A stretch of 42,184 bases of DNA from Candidatus Curtissbacteria bacterium RIFCSPLOWO2_12_FULL_41_16 (lineage in GTDB: Bacteria; Patescibacteriota; Microgenomatia; Curtissbacterales; GWA2-41-24). The notes under the pieces are model-generated. The model was not told the origin of the DNA and searched no databases. It saw only the letters and a list, made by a program, of their open reading frames with translations. Shown in pieces: positions 9,518 through 18,575 of the stretch; within the stretch, counting starts at the first letter, position 1, and every line of letters starts with the position of its first letter. The translations under genes and the position numbers were made by a program. The DNA lies in contig MFBZ01000008.1 in the NCBI GenBank assembly GCA_001776545.1, positions 1 to 42,184 on the forward strand, written 5' to 3'.

Positions 9518-10588
9518 ATGGACTTTGCGACGTTGTTGAGATTTTTTTTAGAATCCTTTGATCCATATTCAAAAGACTACTTTTCGGTAAAGGTAAAGAC
9601 TGTTTCCAAATACCCTAAATTAATAGGCCGGTTCTATAAGGATCTTTTCGATTTTACTTCTGGCGGCAAGAAGTTGCGGGCGTTTTTAGTCTACCTTGGC
9701 TACTTAATAGGTAGTTCCAACTTTAAGGAGTCTCCTTTGACGTCAAAGAAGACTCCTTTACATAGGATTTTGCCGATTTCATTGGCCCTGGAAATTATCC
9801 ATAGTTTTCTTTTAATTCATGATGACATTATCGATAGGTCGGAAATAAGGCGCGGTAAACTAGCAATCCATAAAAAGTATGAGAAATTATTGGGTGTCCA
9901 TTATGGGGAAAGTATGGCCATCGTGCTTGGTGACTTAGCTTGTTCTGAAGCTTTTAGGTTGGTTAGTTCATCTAGCTTTGAAGATACTTTAAAGATTAAA
10001 TGTTTGCAAAAACTTTTGGAGATTTTGACTGAAACTGTTTATGGTCAAGCCCTGGATGTTTTCTATTCATATAGAAAGGCAACTTTATCTGGGATTTGGC
10101 AAGTTGCTGATCTTAAAACTGCCAGATACAGCTTTGTTGGTCCTTTGGTGATAGGAGCAATGTTTGCCGAGGCCAAGAATGAGCAAGTTGATGTCTTAAC
10201 TGGCTATGGCTTGTACGTTGGTACAGCATTTCAAATTCATGATGATATTTTAGGTATTTTTGGGGATGAGAAAGTTCTTGGTAAATCAGTTCTTTCAGAT
10301 CTGCGAGAAGGCAAAAATACAATTCTTATTTATAAAACAAAAGAACTTTCAGGCGGGAAAGACAAGACTGATTTGGAGAGGATTTGGGGTAAGCGCGAGG
10401 CAACAGAAAAAGACCTAAGAAGAGTCCGGGCGATTATTCGTGACTCAGGAGGGCTTGAGTGGTGTCAAAATGAAAGTTTGAGATTGGTCGGTGAGGCCAA
10501 AAAGCAAGTTGGCAAGATTGTCATAGATGTCAAGATGCGGGATATATTTTGCCAGACAGCGGATTTTGTGATTAGGAGAGATAAATAA
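9518..10588 (+). CDS. Polyprenyl (geranylgeranyl-type) diphosphate synthase
   Basis: LIHDDIIDRSEIRRGK and FQIHDDILGIFGD aspartate-rich motifs. Confidence 0.92.
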   Translation: MDFATLLRFFLESFDPYSKDYFSVKVKTVSKYPKLIGRFYKDLFDFTSGGKKLRAFLVYLGYLIGSSNFKESPLTSKKTPLHRILPISLALEIIHSFLLIHDDIIDRSEIRRGKLAIHKKYEKLLGVHYGESMAIVLGDLACSEAFRLVSSSSFEDTLKIKCLQKLLEILTETVYGQALDVFYSYRKATLSGIWQVADLKTARYSFVGPLVIGAMFAEAKNEQVDVLTGYGLYVGTAFQIHDDILGIFGDEKVLGKSVLSDLREGKNTILIYKTKELSGGKDKTDLERIWGKREATEKDLRRVRAIIRDSGGLEWCQNESLRLVGEAKKQVGKIVIDVKMRDIFCQTADFVIRRDK

Positions 10589-10638
10589 GATTTCAGTTGA
10601 AAAGTGGATGTGATTTTTGGTATCCTTTGGGTTAACGG

Positions 10639-11343
10639 TTGATGAGTAACGAATCGGATAAAATTATCCCCAAACACGTGGTGATTATTCCAGACGGAAA
10701 CAGGCGCTGGGCAAAGAAGCACGGTTTGCCGCCAATTGAAGGTCACCAGAAGGGACTGGAAACAGCCTTGAGGGTAGTTCGGGGATCGCGTGATCTGGGG
10801 ATTAAAATTTTAACTCTTTGGGGATTTTCAACCGAAAACTGGAAAAGGCCCCCGGTGGAAGTTAAATATTTGATGAGGATATATGCTATATTTTTCCGTA
10901 ATCACTTCCGGGAACTTGTTTGCGAAGGCGTTAAGTTTAATTGGCTTGGACGCCGTGATCGGGTGCCCAAAGTTTTACGGGCGATTTTGGAAAAAATCGA
11001 GAAAGAGACCGCCAAAAACACTAAGTATATCCTCAACATTTGTATAGATTATGGTGGGCATGATGAATTGATTCGGGTGATTAAAAGAGTCATTAAGCGC
11101 GGGATTAATCCTTCCCAAATCAATGAAGATTTGATATCCGCAAATTTGGAGACTGCTGGCATTCCTGATCCGGATCTTTTAATTCGAACTTCCGGGGAAC
11201 AGAGGACTAGCGGCATTATGCCTTGGCAGACTGTCTACACTGAGCTTTTCTTTTCCAAACTTTTCTTTCCGGATTTTTCGCTAGCTGAGCTTAAACGCGC
11301 AATTGACGATTACATTCGCCGCCAACGCCGCTACGGGCAATAA
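10639..11343 (+). CDS. uppS: Isoprenyl (undecaprenyl) diphosphate synthase
   Basis: HVVIIPDGNRRWAKKHGLPPIEGHQKG; LLIRTSGEQRTSGIMPWQTVYTELFF. Confidence 0.95.
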   Translation: MMSNESDKIIPKHVVIIPDGNRRWAKKHGLPPIEGHQKGLETALRVVRGSRDLGIKILTLWGFSTENWKRPPVEVKYLMRIYAIFFRNHFRELVCEGVKFNWLGRRDRVPKVLRAILEKIEKETAKNTKYILNICIDYGGHDELIRVIKRVIKRGINPSQINEDLISANLETAGIPDPDLLIRTSGEQRTSGIMPWQTVYTELFFSKLFFPDFSLAELKRAIDDYIRRQRRYGQ

Positions 11344-11348
11344 CCCTT

Positions 11349-11771
11349 ATGTCTCAAAAATTTGACAACGGGCCTTACGCCAGGCAGATTGAAAAGCCTT
11401 GGGGATTTGAAATCCACTTTGCCCCGGATGACAAACCATATATGGGTAAAATTCTCCATATCAGGTCGGGTGCCAGACTTTCTCTTCAGGCGCATGATCA
11501 AAAACAGGAGAGCTGGTTTTTATTAAGCGGCAGGGCAAAAGTTGTCTGGGATGATCAAAAAGACGGTGAATTGACAGAAACAGAATTTGAGAAAGGGAAA
11601 GGCTACAGTTGCAACGTCAACCAGAGACACCGTCTTATCGGTATAACCGATTGCGATATAATCGAGGTTTCGACGCCCGAAATTGGTACAACTTATCGGT
11701 TTGAAGATGATTATAAGAGGAAGAACGAGACACCCGAGGAAAGGGTTAAGAGAAATGAATCGATTGTTTAA
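11349..11771 (+). CDS. Cupin, mannose-6-phosphate isomerase type II-like
   Basis: EKPWGFEIHFA, RLSLQAHDQKQESWFLLSG. Confidence 0.75.
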   Translation: MSQKFDNGPYARQIEKPWGFEIHFAPDDKPYMGKILHIRSGARLSLQAHDQKQESWFLLSGRAKVVWDDQKDGELTETEFEKGKGYSCNVNQRHRLIGITDCDIIEVSTPEIGTTYRFEDDYKRKNETPEERVKRNESIV

Positions 11772-11859
11772 AAATTAAAACATTAAAAAATTCAATAAGA
11801 GAGCTTATTTTCTCAAAAATCTCAAAAATGAAAATTAATAATTTCAAATTGAAAATTTA

Positions 11860-12465
11860 ATGAAAGATTATACTTCGCAGCATTACGCTTCCCGCACTCA
11901 CGAAAAGATGAGAGAGGTTTTAATGGATCCGAACGCCGAAGGACCTGAGGTCCATTATCATATGATTCGCGGAGGCAATAATCAGAATATTACCGTTTGG
12001 GAGCCTGGAAAGGTCGGCGACGAGTACATTAAAACTTATGGTCACTATCATGTTGGTGATATATCCGAGACTTATCGGGTTTTATCTGGAGAGGGAATTG
12101 CGGTGGTACAAAAGCGAGCGACTGGTTCTGACGGTGCGCCGATCGATGACGAGATTGAAGGCATTTTTGTCGTTCACATTAAGCCGGGCGACGCCCTTTT
12201 TATGCCAAGTGGTTGGGGGCATCTGGTGGTTAATACCGGCAGCGGATTTTTGGTCACTATTGATGATAGTCCGGTCAGCTTTGATAAAATTGATCCGGTT
12301 TCTCTGCCAGGGCACGCCGATTATGAGTCTGTTAAAGAAATGCGTGGATTTAATTATTATGTGGTGGAGAGAGACAGCCAGCCGGTTCTCGTCAAAAACC
12401 CCCTTTACAAAAAAGTGCCTGAAGTTGAAATTATTGAAGCAAGCGAGTATCCTTTCAAAAAGTGA
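11860..12465 (+). CDS. Cupin-type (archaeal-type) glucose-6-phosphate isomerase
   Basis: NITVWEPGKVGDEYIKTYGHYHVGDISETYRVLSGEG; PSGWGHLVVNTG. Confidence 0.85.
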   Translation: MKDYTSQHYASRTHEKMREVLMDPNAEGPEVHYHMIRGGNNQNITVWEPGKVGDEYIKTYGHYHVGDISETYRVLSGEGIAVVQKRATGSDGAPIDDEIEGIFVVHIKPGDALFMPSGWGHLVVNTGSGFLVTIDDSPVSFDKIDPVSLPGHADYESVKEMRGFNYYVVERDSQPVLVKNPLYKKVPEVEIIEASEYPFKK

Positions 12466-12539
12466 ATCATGAAATATGAATTATAAATTAAGGCAAAGGC
12501 CAAGATTCATACTTCTTGATTCACAATTCTCTTAAAAAT

Positions 12540-14312
12540 ATGTGCGGAATTTTTGGGTACGTCGGTAGGCAGAGTGACGCCGCCAAAATTGTTTTTGAGG
12601 GCCTGAAGCGGCTGGAATACCGTGGTTATGATTCGTGGGGGATTGCCGTTTTGAATGAAGAGGGAATTAGAGCTTCTAAGAAAGTCGGGGCTATTGGGGA
12701 TTTAGAAAAGGATATTAGTCTTCCAGACTCGTTCATTGGCATTGGGCACACGCGCTGGGCTACCCATGGTGGAATTTCCGAAACCAATGCCCACCCCCAT
12801 TATTCTTCGGATAAATCTTTTGCTTTAGCCCAAAATGGTATTGTCGAAAACTATGCTGATCTCAGAAGGGTTCTTTTAAAAAAGGGTTATAATTTCGCAA
12901 CAGAAACCGATACCGAGGTTATTGTTAGGTTGATTGAGGATAAGGCCAAGAAATCAGCCAATTTAAAAGAAGCGTTGCGTCAGGCCTTTTTAGAATTGAA
13001 AGGGAGGAATACGGCTATTCTTATCACAAAAAATGGCGAGATTATTGCGGCGAGAAATGGTTCTCCTTTGGTTATAGGAATTGAGGGTTCCGATATCTAT
13101 CTTTCTTCTGATACGCTTTCCTTTGCCCCATTTGCAAAAAAAATGATTGTTGTTGATAACGGCCAATTAGTCGATTGCTCAAAAGGGAGGATAGCTTTAT
13201 ATGAAATGAAAACGGGCCAAAAGATTAAGCACAGATTTGTGGATATTAATCTTGCCGATAATCGTATCGATAAAGAAGGTTATCCCCATTTTATGTTAAA
13301 AGAAATTCATGAAGGTCCAGATGCGATAAGGCAACTTTTAGAAAGAGGTCTAAAAGAATACCTAGATTTTGCCAGGGTAATCAAAAGGGCTAAAAATGTC
13401 TATACGATTGCTTCAGGAACCACTGGGATTGCCGCCGCTCAAATTGCCTTTTATTTAAGAAGATATCCAAAAATAAAGGCGATAAGTTTAATCGGCGCTG
13501 ATGCTTTAGAGTACTTAGATTTGATGACAGCAGACGACTTGATTATTGCTCCTTCTCAAAGCGGAGAAACAGCAGACGTTCTGGAAATTTTAGAAATTGC
13601 CAAGAAAAAGGGTGTAAAAATAGCATCATTTGTGAACATGCAGGGTTCAACGATGACCAGGATGTCAGATTATAAATTCATGGCCCAAGCGGGACCGGAG
13701 GTGTGTGTGATGAGTACCAAAGTATTTGTGTCGCAGATCGCTTGGGGTTATCTCATATCAAAGATAACAGTCGGCAAATCAGGCGAGGGGATAAAGAATC
13801 TTCATCTGTTATCTTTGGTAATGGCCAAATACCTGAAGAGTCCAAAAAATCACAGTGCTCTCAAAACACTTGCCGAGAAGCTTCTTTCGGCCAAGGATAT
13901 TTTCCTTTTAGGCAAGTTCCAGAATTTCAATATCATAAAAGAGGGTATGGTCAAGTTGATTGAAGGCACTTACAAACATGCGCACGCAATGCCGGCTGGA
14001 GACCTCAAGCACTATGCAATCACTCTGATGGAAGAGGGAGTGCCGGTTATTTTTGCAATTTCTGAGGATGAGGCCAAGTTTGATGTCATCAATGCTGTTA
14101 ATGAGGTTAAGGCAAGAGGGGCCTATGTGGTTGGGATAGCCCCCAGTCGTCATGAAAGCTTTGATTACCATCTTGAGGTTCCTGATACTTCCGAAACCAG
14201 TGCGATCATGAATATCATACCTTTGCAGCTTTTAGCCTATTATCTGACGGTCAAATTAGGTTATAACGTGGATAAGCCCCGCAATATCGCCAAGAGCGTA
14301 ACAGTGAAGTAG
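12540..14312 (+). CDS. glmS: Glutamine--fructose-6-phosphate aminotransferase (isomerizing)
   Basis: N-terminal MCGIFGYVG (Cys nucleophile), IGHTRWATHG, SIS domains; start is the ATG at 12540 within the ORF opening at 12516. Confidence 0.97.
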   Translation: MCGIFGYVGRQSDAAKIVFEGLKRLEYRGYDSWGIAVLNEEGIRASKKVGAIGDLEKDISLPDSFIGIGHTRWATHGGISETNAHPHYSSDKSFALAQNGIVENYADLRRVLLKKGYNFATETDTEVIVRLIEDKAKKSANLKEALRQAFLELKGRNTAILITKNGEIIAARNGSPLVIGIEGSDIYLSSDTLSFAPFAKKMIVVDNGQLVDCSKGRIALYEMKTGQKIKHRFVDINLADNRIDKEGYPHFMLKEIHEGPDAIRQLLERGLKEYLDFARVIKRAKNVYTIASGTTGIAAAQIAFYLRRYPKIKAISLIGADALEYLDLMTADDLIIAPSQSGETADVLEILEIAKKKGVKIASFVNMQGSTMTRMSDYKFMAQAGPEVCVMSTKVFVSQIAWGYLISKITVGKSGEGIKNLHLLSLVMAKYLKSPKNHSALKTLAEKLLSAKDIFLLGKFQNFNIIKEGMVKLIEGTYKHAHAMPAGDLKHYAITLMEEGVPVIFAISEDEAKFDVINAVNEVKARGAYVVGIAPSRHESFDYHLEVPDTSETSAIMNIIPLQLLAYYLTVKLGYNVDKPRNIAKSVTVK

Positions 14313-14363
14313 GGTTTGACAGCATAAGCAGAATATAATTGCTGTCAAGTTGAGTCTCTTTAC

Positions 14364-14389
14364 AGTTCAATAGTTTGAACTATTGAACT
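14364..14389. repeat. 26-nt near-perfect palindrome between convergent glmS and the TrpR-like gene
   Basis: AGTTCAATAGTT-TG-AACTATTGAACT. Confidence 0.8.
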
Positions 14390-14849
14390 AAAAGTTGTCT
14401 CGCAGGGATTTTCTTTTGAAGAGTTCTTTACCTATACGGCGTTTTCTTTCGTAAGCACCACTGCCATAAAGTTTAGGGGGTGAGAATTGGATTAATAGTT
14501 CTTCAATTTTGTCGAATAAGGCCTCTTTCTTTTGATCGGCAAGAACTCTGGTAACTACTTTTTGATAACCTTCATTTTGACTATGCTTTAGAAAATAGGA
14601 AACATTCATAATGGTGTTTCTGGCAACTTTCAATGTGTGATCTATTTCATCGTAGGTATAGCCTTTGGTGAGCATTACGGCTATTGCCAAGCGTTTTATG
14701 AGCATAATTTTTTCTGTAGGCGAGAGGAGATCCTCTAAAAAGTTTTTTACTTCAGTTAGTGTTTTAAGGTCAACAATCGTTTTTAAGAAGATTGTGAAGA
14801 TATATTTTTCTAAGTTCTTGTCCAGTGCTCTTCTGGAAATTTTAGTCAT
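14388..14849 (-). CDS. TrpR/YerC-family transcriptional repressor-like protein
   Basis: FLEDLLSPTEKIMLIKRLAIAVMLTKGYTYDEIDHTLKVARNTIMNVSYFL. Confidence 0.8.
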   Translation of the reverse strand: MTKISRRALDKNLEKYIFTIFLKTIVDLKTLTEVKNFLEDLLSPTEKIMLIKRLAIAVMLTKGYTYDEIDHTLKVARNTIMNVSYFLKHSQNEGYQKVVTRVLADQKKEALFDKIEELLIQFSPPKLYGSGAYERKRRIGKELFKRKSLRDNF

Positions 14850-14859
14850 TATAATCCGT

Positions 14860-14879
14860 TAGTCTAGACTATTAGACTA
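14860..14879. promoter_or_regulatory. Putative operator palindrome upstream of the TrpR-like gene
   Basis: TAGTCTA-GACTAT-TAGACTA in the divergent intergenic region. Confidence 0.35.
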
Positions 14880-14901
14880 TGAAAGTCAATAATGATAAAA
14901 T

Positions 14902-15429
14902 TTGGATATGAAGCTTGGTGCCAAAGAGTTGCGTGTTAGTAGTCCATCAGAGGCTGATTTGAAAGGAATAAAAAGGCGGGAGATTTATATTATTTGCGAC
15001 AATGTTTTGGATACTTACAATATCGGGTCGATTTTTAGGCTGGCGGATGCGGTAGCCGCAAAAAAAATCTATTTGTGTGGTCAGTCCGAGACGCCGCCGA
15101 ATAGTCGGATTGCTAAGGCGGCAGTAGGGACGGAAAAGTGGGTGCCGTGGCAATACGAACGAACTGCGAACGATGCAGTTGCCAAAATTAAAAATCAAAT
15201 ATCAAATATTAAAATAGTAGCTATTGAACAAAGCAAGAAGAGTATTGATTATCGAAAAGCGGATTATAGGGAACCTGTGGCATTTGTGGTTGGCAATGAG
15301 ACAGAAGGGCTAAGTCAAGAAGCATTGAAGCTGGTTGATCAGATTGTCGAAATTCCGATGTTTGGAGTGAATCGATCTTTAAATGTGATGGTTTCACTGG
15401 CCATTGTTTTATATCGGGCGATTAGATAA
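14902..15429 (+). CDS. SpoU/TrmH-family RNA 2'-O-methyltransferase
   Basis: VLDTYNIGSIFRLADAV, AFVVGNETEGLS, IPMFGVNRSLNVMVSLAIVLY. Confidence 0.92.
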   Translation: MDMKLGAKELRVSSPSEADLKGIKRREIYIICDNVLDTYNIGSIFRLADAVAAKKIYLCGQSETPPNSRIAKAAVGTEKWVPWQYERTANDAVAKIKNQISNIKIVAIEQSKKSIDYRKADYREPVAFVVGNETEGLSQEALKLVDQIVEIPMFGVNRSLNVMVSLAIVLYRAIR

Positions 15430-15531
15430 TTTTCAATTTACAATTTTAAATTTTTAATCAATTTCTAATGTTTTAATTTTGAAAAGAAAATCTTTCTGAT
15501 TTTTGAAACATTTAATCATTGAAAATTCAAT

Positions 15532-15568
15532 GAAAATACCAAAGCGTATTTTTGATAAATCAAAAAGT
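15532..15568 (+). repeat. ACCAAAGCG double-hairpin intergenic element, copy 2
   Basis: GAAAATACCAAAGCGTATTTTTGATAAATCAAAAAGT. Confidence 0.85.
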
Positions 15569-15593
15569 AAAAATTAAGAATTAAAAATTCGGT

Positions 15594-16100
15594 TTAGTTT
15601 GGGGTTATCGTGTAACTTACTGGAGTTCCGGGACAGGTTGTTTCGTTTTGGGTGGCGTCTTTTTGTGAATCATTGGTATTTTCCAGACAACCAGTTAAGG
15701 CATAGCTTGTGCAGTTTGTACTGCAGCCTGCGGGTGTAGGGGAATAAGTATAACTTAAGCCGGTTTTGGGATCGGTAGGGACTACCTTGATATATGTGGG
15801 GGCAAGAGATGCAAGAGCGTTGGGGTAATAATAACTACCCGCAGTATCTTGCTTGGCAAGCTCCAGGGTTTTTTTGATAGCATCGATTTCTTGTTTTCTT
15901 TTGGAATCACGTGCCCTTTCTTGGGCCGAGCCGTAGGAAACTAAAGTAAGGGCAGCCAAAATGCCAAGGATGGTAATGACAATGAGAAGCTCGATCAGGG
16001 TGAAGCCATGTTTATGGTTCATCGTGTATCGTTCATCGGGAATTTTTTGCTTGTGCTCCCGATTAACAATTAACGATTTACGATTAACGAACATGGGCAT
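15594..16100 (-). CDS. Type IV prepilin / type II pseudopilin-like protein (start probably MNHKHGFTLIELL)
   Basis: HGFTLIELLIVITILGILAALT class III signal peptide. Confidence 0.88.
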   Translation of the reverse strand: MPMFVNRKSLIVNREHKQKIPDERYTMNHKHGFTLIELLIVITILGILAALTLVSYGSAQERARDSKRKQEIDAIKKTLELAKQDTAGSYYYPNALASLAPTYIKVVPTDPKTGLSYTYSPTPAGCSTNCTSYALTGCLENTNDSQKDATQNETTCPGTPVSYTITPN

Positions 16101-16146
16101 TAATTTAATTGTCAGCCGTCAGTTATTAGATGTCAAACGTTGAAGA

Positions 16147-16809
16147 TCAGTTATTACAGACGAAATACCAACCATTTCCTGTGTAATTTGAAAAGTTCGG
16201 TTTAGTCGAACAATTATTAGCTGACTTTGCCGCATCAGCGTCAGACGTTTTTTCCAACAAGACTGCAAGCAAATAATCGCCATAGCCTGCTTGGGAAGAG
16301 GGTGTTCCCGCAGAATCCGGGCAAGCAGTCGCTAGCGTAGATCCGCCTACATTATATCCATATTGTTGACTACCGCTGTTTTGAGGGTCAACCGGTACAC
16401 TGGAGATGTACTTTAGGGCCGCTGCAGGAAGATAAGGTTTTAGAAAATTATTGTAATCGTTAACAGCACCGGCAATGGTGGTGCCGGGAGTAGTTGTTCC
16501 TGGATAAAAGGCATTGCCTGAGCAATCAGATTTGGCAAGTTCCAGAGCTCTTTTAATCTGGGCTAGGTCGCTTTTTCTGACGCCATCCCTGGCTTTTTGT
16601 TGAGTGCCGGAGTAGGAGGCAAGGGTAAGGGAGGCTAGAATGCCGATAATGGTGATGACGATAAGAAGTTCGATCAGGGTGAAGCCATGTTTATGGTTCA
16701 TCGTGTATCGTTCATCGGGAATTTTTTGCTTGTGCTCACGATGAACAATTAACGATTTACGATTAACGTGAAGGTTGGGCATTAACTTCATTATGAGGGG
16801 CGTTGACAA
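16147..16809 (-). CDS. Type IV prepilin / pseudopilin-like protein (start probably MNHKHGFTLIELL)
   Basis: HGFTLIELLIVITIIGILASLT; same leader as the adjacent pilin. Confidence 0.88.
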   Translation of the reverse strand: MSTPLIMKLMPNLHVNRKSLIVHREHKQKIPDERYTMNHKHGFTLIELLIVITIIGILASLTLASYSGTQQKARDGVRKSDLAQIKRALELAKSDCSGNAFYPGTTTPGTTIAGAVNDYNNFLKPYLPAAALKYISSVPVDPQNSGSQQYGYNVGGSTLATACPDSAGTPSSQAGYGDYLLAVLLEKTSDADAAKSANNCSTKPNFSNYTGNGWYFVCNN

Positions 16810-17148
16810 GTGGTGTCAAGATTTGTAGAATAGATACGCGAATAAATGCGAATGGGGATAATACGAATATATTGCGGATGAGCTAATTCTATAAATATTC
16901 GCGTAAATTCGGATGTTTGTATGAACATTAAGACTAGTATAAGTTTCCGAATGATAAACTGAATTGGTTTAATTCCCCGTAGCATTCGTGTTAATTCGTA
17001 TTTAACTAGCACTTTAACAACTGAAAAGTAAACTACATATGCTATTTTTCAGTTAAGTCGAATGAGGAGGTCTTGCCTTCCTATTCTTACCGTTCGCCTT
17101 TTCACTACTATTCGTAGACGGTTCACGGTGCGAATTTAGGAGGACTGC

Positions 17149-17203
17149 GGCCGAATATCATTCGGCCTTGAAAAGTGGCACCCAAGCAGAGCGTAAGCTC
17201 TGC
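17149..17203 (+). promoter_or_regulatory. Two leader hairpins upstream of 16S
   Basis: GGCCGAAT-atc-ATTCGGCC (17149-17167) and GCAGAGC-gtaa-GCTCTGC (17186-17203). Confidence 0.45.
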
Positions 17204-17319
17204 AATAAATCCTTTAGAGTAAACAATCGAGCTTTTGATCTAGCTCATGTAATGGAGATTTTTTTGCCCGCCTTCGCTCTTTGAGCTTTGGCGGACTGCA
17301 TAAAATTGACATTTTATTT

Positions 17320-17362
<43 letters not shown>

Positions 17363-17483
17363 TAGGCATGCAAGTCGAACGGCCCCGATTTAATCGGGGC
17401 AGTGGCGGAAGGGTGAGTAACGCGTGGGAACGTACCATTTGGTGGAGTATAGCCTTCCGAAAGGAGGGGTAATTCTCCGTAAC

Positions 17484-17653
17484 CTCAGGGCGAAACCCTG
17501 AGAATTTCCAATTTCCAATTTCCAATTTCCAAATAATATTTAAATTAAAATTCTTTAATTTTAAAAATTTTGAAATTTTGAATTTTGATCATTTGAATTT
17601 GTTTGTGACTTGGAGTTTGATAATTTCGAATTTCTCAGAGCTTTGCTCTGAGA
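17484..17653 (+). other. AT-rich insertion in the 16S V2 region bounded by two hairpins
   Basis: CTCAGGG-cgaa-ACCCTGAG hairpin, 4 x AATTTCC, AT-rich core, TCTCAGAGC-ttt-GCTCTGAGA hairpin. Confidence 0.75.
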
Positions 17654-17859
17654 ATAGAGTTTAACCACTCGCCGAATGAGCGGCCTGCGTCCTATCAGCT
17701 TGTTGGTGGGGTAATGGCCTACCAAGGCGATGACGGGTAGCTGGGCTGAGAGGTCGGCCAGCCACAAGGGAACTGAGACACGGTCCCTACACCTACGGGT
17801 GGCAGCAACCGGGAATCTTGGACAATGGGCGAAAGCCTGATCCAGCGACGCCGCGTGGG

Positions 17860-17893
<34 letters not shown>

Positions 17894-18390
17894 CCCGCAT
17901 AATGCGGGGAGAATAAGCACCTGCCAACTACGTGCCAGCAGCCGCGGTGAGACGTAGGGTGCAAGCGTTATCCGGATTTACTGGGCGTAAAGGGTTGCGT
18001 AGGCGGTTTGTTAAGTCAAAATTGAAATATTTCCGCTTAACGGAAAGAACGGTTTTGATACTAATAAACTTTGAGACTCGGAGAGGTAGCTGGAACTTGC
18101 AGTGGAGCGGTGAAATGCGTTGATATTGCAAGGAACACCAAAGGCGTAAGCAGGCTACTGGTCGAGAACTGACGCTGATGCACGAAAGCTAGGGGAGCGA
18201 AGCGGATTAGAGACCCGCGTAGTCCTAGCCGTAAACGATGGACACTAGATGAGTGTCCCGCCCTTTCTGGGATGTGAATTGAATTTTGTTTTCTGAATCA
18301 AATTTTGATTTAGTTTACAATTTGATATTGTGATCGCAGAAAGGGCGGGATGCTTGTCGTAAGCTAACGCGTTAAGTGTCCCGCCTGGGA

Positions 18391-18430
<40 letters not shown>

Positions 18431-18575
18431 ACCTGCACAAGCGGTGGAGCATGTGGTTCAATTCGAAACAAAGCGAAAAACCTTACCAGGGCTTGACATC
18501 CAGCTTTTTCCTGTCCCGGAAACGGGAAAAGGGTCTGTCGTAAGATAGAAAAGGCTGGACAGGTGCTGCATGGCT

